64,000 nt of DNA from Embiotoca jacksoni (taxonomy: Eukaryota > Chordata > Actinopteri > Embiotocidae). Each line of letters begins with the position of its first letter. Position 1 is the first letter of the stretch. This document shows, one piece after another, positions 1 through 10,317 of this stretch. The DNA lies in contig JAKOON010000008.1 of NCBI GenBank assembly GCA_022577435.1, positions 22,293,501 to 22,357,500 on the forward strand. The letters are read 5' to 3'. The position numbers and the translations under genes were made by a program. The notes beneath the pieces are model-generated. The model saw only the letters and a list, made by a program, of their open reading frames with translations. It was not told where the DNA came from and did not search any database.

Positions 1-377
1 TTCCACTAAATTATTCCCTTTTTATCTGACCACCATGATAATCAACATTAACATCACCTTTAAAATGTGGCAGAAAGACTGTTGATACATGTCCTAGAAT
101 ACCTCATTACTCACACACGCGTATGTCCTTAAGCCACCTGGGACTTGCATGGGAAAGACCTTTATAATCATGAGATAGAATATAAAATAAAGATGTAGAA
201 CAATCAGCAATGTTAATAGCGATACTCATAATACACATCATATATGTCCTTGCTGCATTAGAAAACGGTTCATACCAGTATCTGACTCAGAGACACAAAT
301 GATAGCATTTCTTGACACACTGACATTACTGTGGTGTTCATTTCACCAGCCTGCAGTTGACCTCTCTGTTTTGTTTA

Positions 378-512
378 GACATTTCCATACCGACACCGTG
401 ACACAGTTTCCTGAGGTTGCACCAAAATATCGCCTATGTTGGGGTTTACACCCTCGAGAACCTCAAATATGAAGAGGAAGTCGCCAAGTGTGGAATTCAG
501 TTCAGCTTGTAA
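378..512 (+). other. Possible terminal coding exon of an unrecognised gene
   Basis: A good acceptor (pyrimidine-rich tract then AG at 377-378) is followed by two overlapping coding-like readings. From 380 a frame runs open to a TGA near 472. A second frame, open from 402, ends in TAA at 510-512 and includes YVGVYTLENLKYEEEV. Codon choice looks coding in both. I recognise neither peptide. No other exon of such a gene is visible, so it would have to enter from the left of the window. A chance open frame is quite possible. Confidence 0.25.
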
Positions 513-1071
513 GGTTTCTATTCATAGTTTGACTCAGCTGCATTCTGCCAATTTGGAGCCATGAGACTCAGATTTTCCTGAATTTCTTTACGTCTACAAT
601 AATACACAGCACAAAAGCTTTTACATTCAAACATTAAATCTGATGAATGTTTAACAGGATCAAAGGGAGCCTCAAGCTCGACCGTGTACTGGAACAATAG
701 GTAGCCTTCTCATTCGACTAGCATGTGATAAAATGGAAATATCATTACCGTGAAAATGTGACAGCTTAATCCCATAGGCCTAATCATGCTTTTCACGCAA
801 TAATTTGGTAAAGAAACAAATCCCCAGTGACAAAAATCTCCATTTTTGTTAATGCTCTTGATTGGATAATTGTGCGCATGCACTGGCTGCTTTGTGCACA
901 TAGCGCCACAGAAAGTCACAGAATATAATCCCTTCCGATTTGACTGAAAAAACAATAGTGACTTGACAAAGTTTGGACGTGCCGAAGTAGTTTTAGCCAA
1001 AAGGACTACTTTAATGTTGTGGTATTCAGTTGTTGTACTATATACAATCAACTCTTATATCAGATACATCA

Positions 1072-1128
1072 GGATGCATTGATGCCTTGATGCATTGATG
1101 TCTTGATGCATTGATGCATTGCATGCTG
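1072..1128. repeat. Short tandem repeat, TTGATGCATTGATGYC-like
   Basis: About three imperfect copies of an 18-bp unit built from TTGATGCA and TTGATGCC/TC half-units. The array ends in the palindrome-like GCATTGCATGC. No coding context. Confidence 0.7.
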
Positions 1129-1129
1129 T

Positions 1130-1330
1130 AATCAGTGGTGAAAGAAGTAAAGGTACTTTGGTAAAAGTATACTTTATACCACAATATGTTAAGCCTTAAA
1201 ATGTTTGGATACATCTATATTTCTAAGTATGGATATATAACTATCAAACTGTTCATCAAGCATTAAAAGTAAAAGTGCTCATTTTGCATCTGAATGGATT
1301 CCGCCAGTGTTATTAATTGCAGCTAATATT
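1130..1330. repeat. Degenerate interspersed repeat (teleost AGTGGTGAAAGAAGTA type)
   Basis: The start AGTGGTGAAAGAAGTAAAGG, followed by the 'aaaagtaaaagtgctcat' segment, resembles an abundant non-autonomous repeat of fish genomes whose ends read GTGGTGGAAGAAGTA. The identification is from memory of that pattern. The class (SINE or MITE) is not established, and the boundaries are approximate. Confidence 0.4.
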
Positions 1331-3112
1331 GAGTTATGATTACTTTACTTACAGATTCCTGGATAGTGTTATCAATAACTTTATATCAAGATCAGTCTGA
1401 AGGTAAACTGGTATCTGTGGCTGTCAGAGTAAACACATTGAGTCACCACAATACTTGTGTTTTTCGGGGAAAAAAACAACAACACTCTGAACATCATTTA
1501 TCATGCAAGATGGAGCAAAAGTATTGAATACTGCTCTGAAGTGAACAAACCCCAAACATTTATTATGAATGTTTGGCAGCCTTTTTGATTTTATTACAAG
1601 CTTTTATTTTGTTTCTCAATGGAGACATTTATACACATTTCTATAGAGCTGTAAATTACACTATCTGTGCTTTTTTATTTTTTGCAGTTATAACTTGACT
1701 AACAAACGGCATGTCACTGTTCTCTGCCTTTCAGTTTATTGTGCTTCCTATACTATTTTGAAATCACTGATCTCTTGTGTCTGTTTTTTCCTGCCAGTTT
1801 TTGTGTTCACCTGTGTCTCATTATCTCATCAGCCCTCTGTGGACACAGCTCTGCTTCATACCCTTTCAATACTTAGATGGTTGCAAGTCTTTGTTTTACA
1901 TTGTAAGTGCATTGCTTTCCAGTTTATTACTCTCCTCTCGTAGGATTTTTTTTTTTCCAGAATTTTTGCCTTTTAGCCTGCCACCTGTGTTTTTGGTTTA
2001 TCTGTAACCTGATGATCTACGTGAGCGAAGCTGGCAGTTTGCTTCAACCTTTGCCTTCAGCCTGAAACAACTGCTTGGTCACCACAAACTTAATCCCTGC
2101 ACTCAATAACTGTGAAAACCCACAGAAAAAAAGGGTCCAATTCTTGTGCAGCTTCCAATGTTTCCAAAAATAACAAATATGTGAGACTGAATGTTGGTGA
2201 AATTTGTATAAAACCATCCACAACTCATTTCGAACATTTCTATTTGATGACTTGTTCATAAAGGAATACAGTGTGTGCGTTCCTGACAGAGAAAGTTGTG
2301 CTCGCATACAGAAATGAAAGTCAGTAATCAAAAGAGGAAGAGGCCCTACATTAATACTTGTATTTGATTTCCTTCAATGTAAAAACTTGAATTTAATAAA
2401 GAGAACCAGGAAGTTAATAACCTTAAAGCTACTTAAATAGTATGTATTAAGTGTCTAATAAATATCCATACAAGTACATCCAGTCACGTGAATACTCTTT
2501 CAGACATGGGTGTGGCGGTCAGAGCATGAGTCTCCTTCCTTTAGAAAGACACCACCAGACATTATTTAATAATATAGTTGCATAATATCGACGTGTTAAC
2601 ATGAAACTTCCTTACTGCTAATGCTGCTATTTGGACAGTCTGTACTTTAACGTGACTTACACAAGACTGCGATTCCGAGAACCGAAGTGCAGCGAGCAGT
2701 CAGCCGTGAGAGGTTTTGCAGGTGAAAGACTTTGTCACCGTGTATCCTGCCATGAAAATCTTGACAAGATGTGAGACGCTGATTCAGCAACAGAGCAAAC
2801 ATTACTCTGTCCCACATATCGAATGCCTCACAAACCTGAGAGATCCTGTTTCCCCCGTTTCATCTAAAGTCTTGGATGTCACATTGGTGTCACCCTGCAT
2901 TCTTCATGTTTAATCTGATTGTGTTTCCATAAATGACAGATTTTCTGCACAATCCAGTCTGGCCGTCATGCATCATGTTAAATCAAGGCGTAAAGAACAT
3001 TACATAACTGTTCACTTAGTAAAGATTGTAAGGTAAGTGAGAGTTGAAGCAGTTTGATTGATATTGCACATTGTGTTCTTTAATTGTGGACTGAAAGCGT
3101 CCAAACATCTGA

Positions 3113-3126
3113 CTGCCATCTGCTGG
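3113..3126 (-). promoter_or_regulatory. CTCF-like motif
   Basis: Read on the minus strand this is CCAGCAGATGGCAG, which fits the core CTCF consensus CCASYAGRKGGCRS at every position. Occupancy cannot be judged from sequence. Confidence 0.45.
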
Positions 3127-5109
3127 AGAGGTTTTGATCCTGTTATATGCTTCATGTCAGGGCTCCGTTCCAAACAAAAGACGATCAGTTTCTGCATGAC
3201 AAAAAGAAAAAAAAAACATAATGTCATTGCTGTCATGTCTCAATACAAACACAAATTGTTATCGGATGTTGACACATTTTTCTTTTGATAATGAGTCAAA
3301 AATGTTTTACTGTCCAAAAAAGCTGAATGATTGCAATGACATAGTAATTCTGAACACTTATTAGTGCAAACAAAAATAGCATGTTATTGCATTTATTACA
3401 CCTTCAACATTCGATGCTTTCACAAACTTACCCAGAGATTTGTTCAGCTTATATACTAAGTATTTTCACCAAGATCTACACAGCATCTCAGAATCAAGAT
3501 AGCTGATGAATGTTCACAGTTTTAAAATATTTTTTCATATTCTTAATTTTCCTTTTGGTTTATGTTCTGTCTTTTAACTTCGTGCAGCAAAGTTGGGGTG
3601 TTACTTTCATTGCCCCGTGCTTCATCCATTTTAAAGAGAGTGGGGTTGAGACTTGACGATGTAAACAGATGAGTTTAAGATGTGGTTTGATGGTAAAAGT
3701 AGAGGAATTAAAAAAAAAAAAGTCAAATCTTTGAAGCTTTTTTTTTGTCTCTGGTTGTGACAATTGAACTGAGAAATGTTGTTTTCTGTCACATGTCTTG
3801 CGCATGTGACAGAAAATAACATTTAAAAGGAATGACCTTAAAATACTTGGACACGGTTGGACTCGCGTGAACCTCATGTACACAAACAAACACACAATCT
3901 CTCTTTATCTCTTCAGACTTTTGTCCCTTTCTTCCATCGTTACATTTTATATGTCAAATACAGTCCAGTTACGCATATATATTTGTTTTACCCAAAACAG
4001 ATTTAAGACACAAGCAAACAAGGTTGCAAAGGATCTGAAATCATGCTTAAAGAATCAAATCAACAAATTAAAAAAGGGTGATAAGCTTCTTGCAGGAAAC
4101 ACATTGAACAAGTTCAGAGCTGCAACATTTCTAATTTAAACAATTTAACCAAATATTGCTAGGAACATAAAGTAAGAGATGTTTCCATTGTAATAAATAA
4201 TTATTGCTGGAGACTTCAGGTTATTCGTCTCTCAAATGAGCTCTTTAAATTTGTCTTATAGTTTGAAGGAGCTGCAAAGCAGTCTAACAATATATGGATG
4301 GACTTAGAGATCGTTGGAGAATTTGAAATTTTTTGTCTGAATTATATTTCTGCTTCTTCCCCCGACCCAAGTTTTCATACAATCTTCCGCTGCTTTGTAG
4401 AGGGCGTTTTAATACATCATCACATTTTTACACTCTGATTTGAAAACAAAAGAAAACAATTGGTCATCCTTTCTGGAGACAAAAGAATTTCCAGGAACTT
4501 CATAAGTCATCGTGGTGACAAAGACAAAAACAGTCACATGAGGAAAAATCATCAGACAGCAACAGGAACTGGAAAATACTTCAAAGCAAAGAAATAAACA
4601 TCTAACATCATCCAAAATGGTAATAGTTTTAAATACAGAAACCAAATTGGTGTATCTGCTGCAGCACAAAAAAAGAAAATGATCAAACATCCAATCAATC
4701 AATCCATGCTAAACTAAAGTGAAATTGTACCAGAAGATAGATAATGTTTCCTTTTACAACCACCTGTACTCATTCTACATAAACGATCTCTGAATTATAC
4801 ACAATACAACAAATCAACCAGACCTGATTCTTTGAAAACCTTTGTGAAAACCCTTTATGAAGAGCTTTACTCTCACAACTCTTTTACAGAATAACTGCCA
4901 AAATATTATCACCAAGCGTGAGGTTTCAAGCATCCTTTGACCTTAAACATCAACTTCCTGCGTCACGGCGACATCCATTGACAAAGTCCAACGAAAGTCT
5001 CAATATATCATCAACTGCATGTTTAGGTTATTGTGACCCGACTTTACGTTCATGTGATCAACCAGCTCCACGTAGAAGGTGAAAGTATGAAAAGTGTCAT
5101 TTCCAGTGG

Positions 5110-5124
5110 CCAACAGGGGGCGCT
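5110..5124 (+). promoter_or_regulatory. CTCF-like motif
   Basis: CCAACAGGGGGCGCT on the plus strand matches the CTCF core closely. It lies about 50 bp left of the 10-bp minisatellite and about 0.9 kb upstream of the zinc-finger gene start. Confidence 0.5.
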
Positions 5125-5175
5125 ATGACTATGAGCGAATATTGCCCCACAGGGGTCTTCAGGGAGGGGCTGTTA

Positions 5176-5335
5176 TAAAGTAACGAAAAGTAACGAAAAG
5201 TATTGAAAAGTAACGAGTAACGAAAAGTAACAGATAATGAAAAGTAACGAAAAGTAACAAGTAACGCAAAGTAATGAAAAGTAATGAGTAACGCAAAGTG
5301 ACGAAAGGTAACGAGTAACGCAAAGTAACGTGACG
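5176..5335. repeat. Minisatellite of about 10 bp (AGTAACGAAA), block 1
   Basis: More than a dozen imperfect copies of AGTAACGAAA, mixed with the shorter GAGTAACG variant. A second, shorter block of the same unit lies about 430 bp downstream. The unit resembles the GTAACG-rich ends of some fish MITEs, so the two blocks could be expanded termini of one element. Confidence 0.75.
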
Positions 5336-5770
5336 GCAGCGCGCAGAAGTTCCTGCATTTAAAAAAAAAAAAAATGAAGCTCGGACGTTTCCTTGTGTTA
5401 CCTGTGCAGGTGTGTTTTAAAGCTGACTATCACGTTTTATATTTTCACAGAGCTCATCACACTCCTGGTTTTATACACTTTAGTTTGAACTGTGACTTCT
5501 GGTGCTGACTTCATCGATAACCCATAATCCACCTGAAAATCTACCTGCAGCATTACAGGAAGGATTTTAACTGACTTCCTGTGTTCCTTTACATCCTGTG
5601 CTCTTAATTTGGAAAAACAATGTTTGTACCTGATTTGACCCTTTTATTGTTTCATTAATGTTGCAGTTGTGTAAATATATTTCTGTGACACACTAATCCC
5701 TTGGAAAATGGAGGACAAACTGTTTTCTATCTGATTTTATCTGTTTGCTGAGAAAACATCTATTACTACT

Positions 5771-5856
5771 TAAAGTACTTACTTAAAGTAACGTAGCAAC
5801 AAAGTAACAAAACATTGGTACGAGTAACGAAAAGTAACGAAAAGTAACGCAAACAC
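5771..5856. repeat. Minisatellite of about 10 bp (AGTAACGAAA), block 2
   Basis: Several copies of the same AGTAACGAAA unit as the upstream block, beginning in an AAAGTACTTACTTAAAGTA segment. It ends about 30 bp before the tandem E-boxes of the downstream gene. Confidence 0.7.
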
Positions 5857-5885
5857 GCTACGAACAGATCGGGTAGTCAGGTGAC

Positions 5886-5903
5886 CACGTGTTTTTGCAC
5901 GTG
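5886..5903. promoter_or_regulatory. Tandem CACGTG E-boxes with a 6-nt spacer
   Basis: Two perfect palindromic E-boxes, CACGTG at 5886-5891 and 5898-5903, are separated by exactly six bases. They lie 130-150 bp upstream of the presumed start codon at 6033. Paired E-boxes with 6-7 nt spacing are a known arrangement for CLOCK:BMAL1 and other bHLH factors. Use here is inferred. Confidence 0.5.
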
Positions 5904-6032
5904 TCTACCGGTGGCGGTAATGCGTCTGGAAGCTGACTGGCAACCGCCCAAAAAAAAAACTAAACGAAGAAGAGGAGGTACAAACGAGGAAGTACAAACG
6001 ACGAAGATCTTCGTGGACGTTCATCAAGAAAG

Positions 6033-8788
6033 ATGGACAGCGACGGAAACTTTAAAGTAAGCACATTTATGAATGCCGGACTGTCATTACTAACTCTTTG
6101 CTGACTCTTTCCAATCTTAACAGAGTTTGCACGTGACTTTATGTCATCCTCAGTCACGTAGTAGATTAAAAACGAGAAGTTGCATTCTGCATGAGCAGGA
6201 ATTTAAATCAGCAAATCTCGTCGAGTAATATTTTTGCATCTTCAAAGATATAAATAAATGTTTATACATTTAGATGTGGCTTCCAGACAGAGTTAAGACT
6301 CTGTCTTTTAAATGTCTGAGATGCTTTTACAGCATTAAGAGGTGCAAACGAGAGGAAATCAATCGCTCTGATCTGTAACTCAGGTTTCCCTTAACTTTCC
6401 CTTTTGAACATAATCAAAACTTGTGAATGAGAGATGCAAAATAAACGAGCTGTTTGTCAGAATAAAAAGGCTGAAATCCTCCTACGGAAGTCAGAATTAA
6501 TCTCAAATCAAACTGATTCACACAACAACAACAAAAAAAACATCATATTGCTGTTTCCAGAAAGTCACCAATTTTACATAAAATACCTTTTTACACTTAA
6601 CTTTAGAGCTGACAGCTGGACCAGTTAACGGATGCCATCGTTTATGTGTCTGAAGTTGTTTTGTTACTAATCTCTATTTTCTTTTCCAGATTCATCCCTC
6701 CATCCGGAAGGGATTTTCCCTTCCTCCGCCAATAAAATGCAACAGCTGCTGTTCTCCATCCAAATTTCATTGTCCATTTTGTTCGCCAACATTTTTCAAA
6801 CCCACAAAGCCCTGCAGAGTTAAGTTTCATTTGACCATACATCTAAAGAAAGCCTTTTACATTGGAGGTAGAGTTTTGTTTATTTTTTTTCTATTTTGAA
6901 ACTGACAGTTTCTTCAAAAATGATTCATGTCTAATTTATTCAGGATTACATGTGTTGTTCTTATTTCAGATTACACAATCCACAGATGCGGATTGGAGTG
7001 CAGACCACAGCCACATTTCCACTGTTTGTACTGCACAGCCACACTGATAAGGAAAAGAGATTTCACCAACCATCTGCCATTCTGCCGGCAGGCCAAAGAA
7101 AGGAGGGCCAAAAAATTATCCAAACTACAGGCAGGTACGACTGAAAGAGTCCGAGCCGACGGACTGAGGCCTGCAGAGATGGACACTACTGCATCTAACA
7201 CAGTAAGGGTGTGATAATGTGACGAGGCACAGCCTGTTGGTAACTTCAGATGTGCATTGTTTAACAAACATGTTTGTTACACACACAAAAAATGTTGCTA
7301 GGTCTATAGGGATTTGTCTTACGAAAGGTGGAGCAAAGGAAGATGTGACTTAAGCTGCTCGTTTAATCAGGGAACAAATGGAGCTTTAAAAAAAAACCTA
7401 ATTATTACTCAAACATATCTTTTAAACCTCTTTTTATGTATTTTAATTACTGCGTAACACCGAGAGTGCTCCTTACGCCTTTTTTAACTTTTGCAGTTCA
7501 CATTTTATTATTTACATCTTGTGATTACGACTTAAAATTTGCTACAACTGCAGTATCTTTTGAGGATATAAATATTTTCTTGCTTTGCATGCATACCAAT
7601 ATCATCCTGCAACAGAGACTGATTTGAAGATTTTTACTCGTTTTATAAGGTACGGAAGAAAGCCGCCCTACGGCTCTGAATCATGTTAATCTACGCATTG
7701 TTTATTTGCTCCCAGTGTGTTTGACTACATTGGTGCTGCAACTGAAAGAATGAAGCTAAAACCTTTCTACACATCTCATTAAAATCAGTAATCTTATTTT
7801 GCACATCGAACAACTCCAAATACTTATTTGGCAATAATTCAGATTTCATTCAGAAGAACACATCTAAGCAACAAAATAGTCAGATGCACTCATGCGCTGA
7901 TGATGGGGCAGTGATATTATAACTTTTAACTCGCACATTCACATAGTTATTATTTTTTAGCCAGCTGTCTTTCCTGCAATTGGCAGCTGCAGCTGTGTTA
8001 CTTTCAGCCTGGATTATGTTTAATTTCTTTATATTTGTAGAATATTATAGTTTGCTCTTTGTTTGTAAAATAAAATATGACGCTCGGCTGCCAGTACGCT
8101 TGTCCATGTTTGTGATTGATCATATGCTGCAAACCCCGCCCCTTTTGTGGGAACCCACATAGCTTGATTGACAACTTCTGTATTGACTCACAGAGTTAAC
8201 AACCACCTTCGTGTGACCACTTAGCGTGATCACGTTTGTTTGGCTTAGTTAAGCCAGTTCATGGAAATATATCCTGTTATGTTGAACCTGCTTTGTAGTC
8301 CAGGACCCAAGTGCAATAGTTTCCCCAGATTAATGTTATTGTCACAAATTGAGCGTCCTACAGCTGAAAAGCAAAGACACTTGGCCTTGTTACGTAATCA
8401 GTCGTGTTACTGAACCCTACAGAATTTAATTTGTTGTTTTAAAAAGTGTATCTTGTCCTCACAGCAGAGCAACGAGGACAATGACATAAAAACCATCATC
8501 CCAGATTCTCAGGACCAAATCAGCCAGGCGGCAGACAGCAGCCAGTCTCTGATTCTCTTTTCCCCCAACTCAAAAGAATGTGACATTGTGAGGAAGATGA
8601 AGAGGAGTACAAAGCTAGAAGCTTCCAAACGTGACCAAAGTGTGCAGACAGTTATTGATAAACCGCAGGACTGTGATGAATACTACTTCATGAGCCTTGT
8701 GACGATGTTTAAAAAGTTGTCCCCTCAGAAAAAGGCAGATGTGAGGATGAAAATCGAGAGGGTCCTCCTCGAAGCTGAATTTGAGTAG
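6033..8788 (+). CDS. Small zinc-finger protein with BESS-like C-terminus
   Basis: Four coding exons join in frame: 6033-6056, 6690-6867, 6970-7202 and 8465-8788, giving about 252 aa. Each junction is GT-AG. Exon 2 encodes a Cys-x2-Cys cluster (FHCPFCSPTFF) followed by HLTIH. Exon 3 encodes YTIHRCGLECR, then HCLYC and HLPFC, a second C2-H-C-like cluster with a basic tail (KERRAKKLSKL). The last exon carries acidic and serine-rich sequence. It ends with a FMSLVTMFKKLSPQKKADVR helix-rich segment resembling the BESS protein-interaction motif of some DNA-binding proteins. I infer a nuclear DNA- or chromatin-associated role; the exact family is not named. The start is the first ATG, 24 nt before a GTAAGC donor. 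Exon 4 has a CAGCAG tandem acceptor (8464 or 8467), which may add or drop one glutamine. Confidence 0.7.
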
Positions 8789-9070
8789 AGACAGGATTTA
8801 TATGCACAAAAGTTAGTTTGTTGTTTACTGGTTTTTTTTTTTCGTTTTTTTTTTTTTTAAATTTATTAGGAGAGGAAACGTTTCAGTACTTCACTACCAA
8901 CCCCAGAAAGAATTCATTATTTTCTTCTGAGGTGTAAATGAAAACGCTTGTCCTGTTTTACAGCTGTTACAGGTGCCAATGCTGCTTTTTGAAGAAATAC
9001 GTTTCTCAAAGTAACTGACACATTATAGACCTATGCTTTTGACACATTTTGAAAGTTACACTGTATGGTT

Positions 9071-9217
9071 AATAAAGATTAACCAAAGGTTTGTGCAGTG
9101 AAGATTGGTAATCCTGCATCAGACAGACACAGTGATTTGGGCCAGTTTTAATCAGGCAAATCAATCAGCTGCTTGTCAAATGTGAATGTATTATAAAATG
9201 TTTTTCATTCAAATAAA
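9071..9217 (+). terminator. Polyadenylation signals of the zinc-finger gene
   Basis: AATAAA occurs at 9071-9076 and 9212-9217, about 285 and 425 nt after the stop codon. These are the likely 3' ends. The opposing hapln3 3' end lies about 450 bp further on, so the genes converge tail to tail. Confidence 0.55.
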
Positions 9218-9672
9218 GCACCTAAATTGTCTGACTTCAAACTATGTGATGTATTTTTTAGGTTGAACATTATTTTATTTTTTCATTTTCAGGCCAGATA
9301 GTATGTTAAAGTTGCCTAACTAACAAAGCTCAGAATTAGAGCGCTTACTGCCAAACGATTTGAGCCTGTCTGGACGTAAACAAAAGGAAAAAAGATGCAA
9401 AATAACAGAGTGAATATTATAGATTCTACATAAGCTTTTTAATCCAAAAAAAAAAATTCAGATGTAACCCCTTTGTAATTACCTACATTTTTAATTTTCA
9501 AATTTTTTTTTTGCTCAGTAACTGTCACATAACCAATTATATTTATTTTGTAACTCCTATACAAGTAAATTGTTGCCCCCAACACTGGTCGTCTATTAGT
9601 GGGCTGATGATATGAGCAGAAAGAAAGAGATGAAGGTCTTGTGTCCACTTGTGTTTAATGGTTAGGAAAGGC

Positions 9673-9678
9673 ATTTAT
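9673..9678 (-). terminator. hapln3: Polyadenylation signal of hapln3
   Basis: AATAAA on the minus strand, about 640 nt beyond the hapln3 stop. It would give a moderate 3' UTR (10317 down to about 9650) that stops short of the convergent zinc-finger gene. Confidence 0.45.
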
Positions 9679-10317
9679 TAGACAAAAATAAGCCATAGTT
9701 TCAATAACATACTGAGCGTTTAAGTTGCATTTCAAGGTCTCTATCAAGTATTAGTTTGTAAATACCATTTTCAGTAGTTTACACCACAAACGGTGAGAGA
9801 ACATCACAGTAAAGTAAATGTTTGGCTCTCGTTCCCAAGAGAGGAAACCCCAGAGAAAATATACCAATATAGAATACAGTGACATGTAGACAAAATAGTA
9901 GAATGGCAACGTCTTTGTTGTGATTGACAGGCAGGGAACTGTGTTTCAGTCATATCTCTCTCTTCCCATGTTTCTTTTTAGAGTTGCACTGTCTCTCTAT
10001 TCAGGTAAAAATGCCTTTCCAAATTTTAAAATCTTTAAAAAGTAAAACCATTTTTACGCTACGAACACGGATTACAAAGTATTACAAGAGTATCTGAAAA
10101 AAATAAATATAAGTTTAGTGTAGCTTAAATAGTTCTTATTTGATTTCCTCTTCCGTTAATCGTCCCGTGACGCCCTATTGATTTTTGTGTGACTCTGCTG
10201 GAGGTCACGGGTTGGGTTCTGGTTTACACATTGTTAATAAAGCAACGTGCTCATAATAAAGACAATCATGGTCAGCTTTACATTTCTGACCCAACAGAAG
10301 AGGGGTGATTTCTACAT

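Larger units (their letters stand above)
513..5860. other. Intergenic stretch without a recognisable gene
   Basis: No convincing exon chain on either strand: open frames are short and lack splice-site support or family resemblance. The stretch holds a short tandem repeat near 1072-1128, an interspersed repeat at about 1130-1330, two CTCF-like motifs (3113-3126 and 5110-5124) and a 10-bp minisatellite in two blocks (5176-5335 and 5771-5856). Confidence 0.6.
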
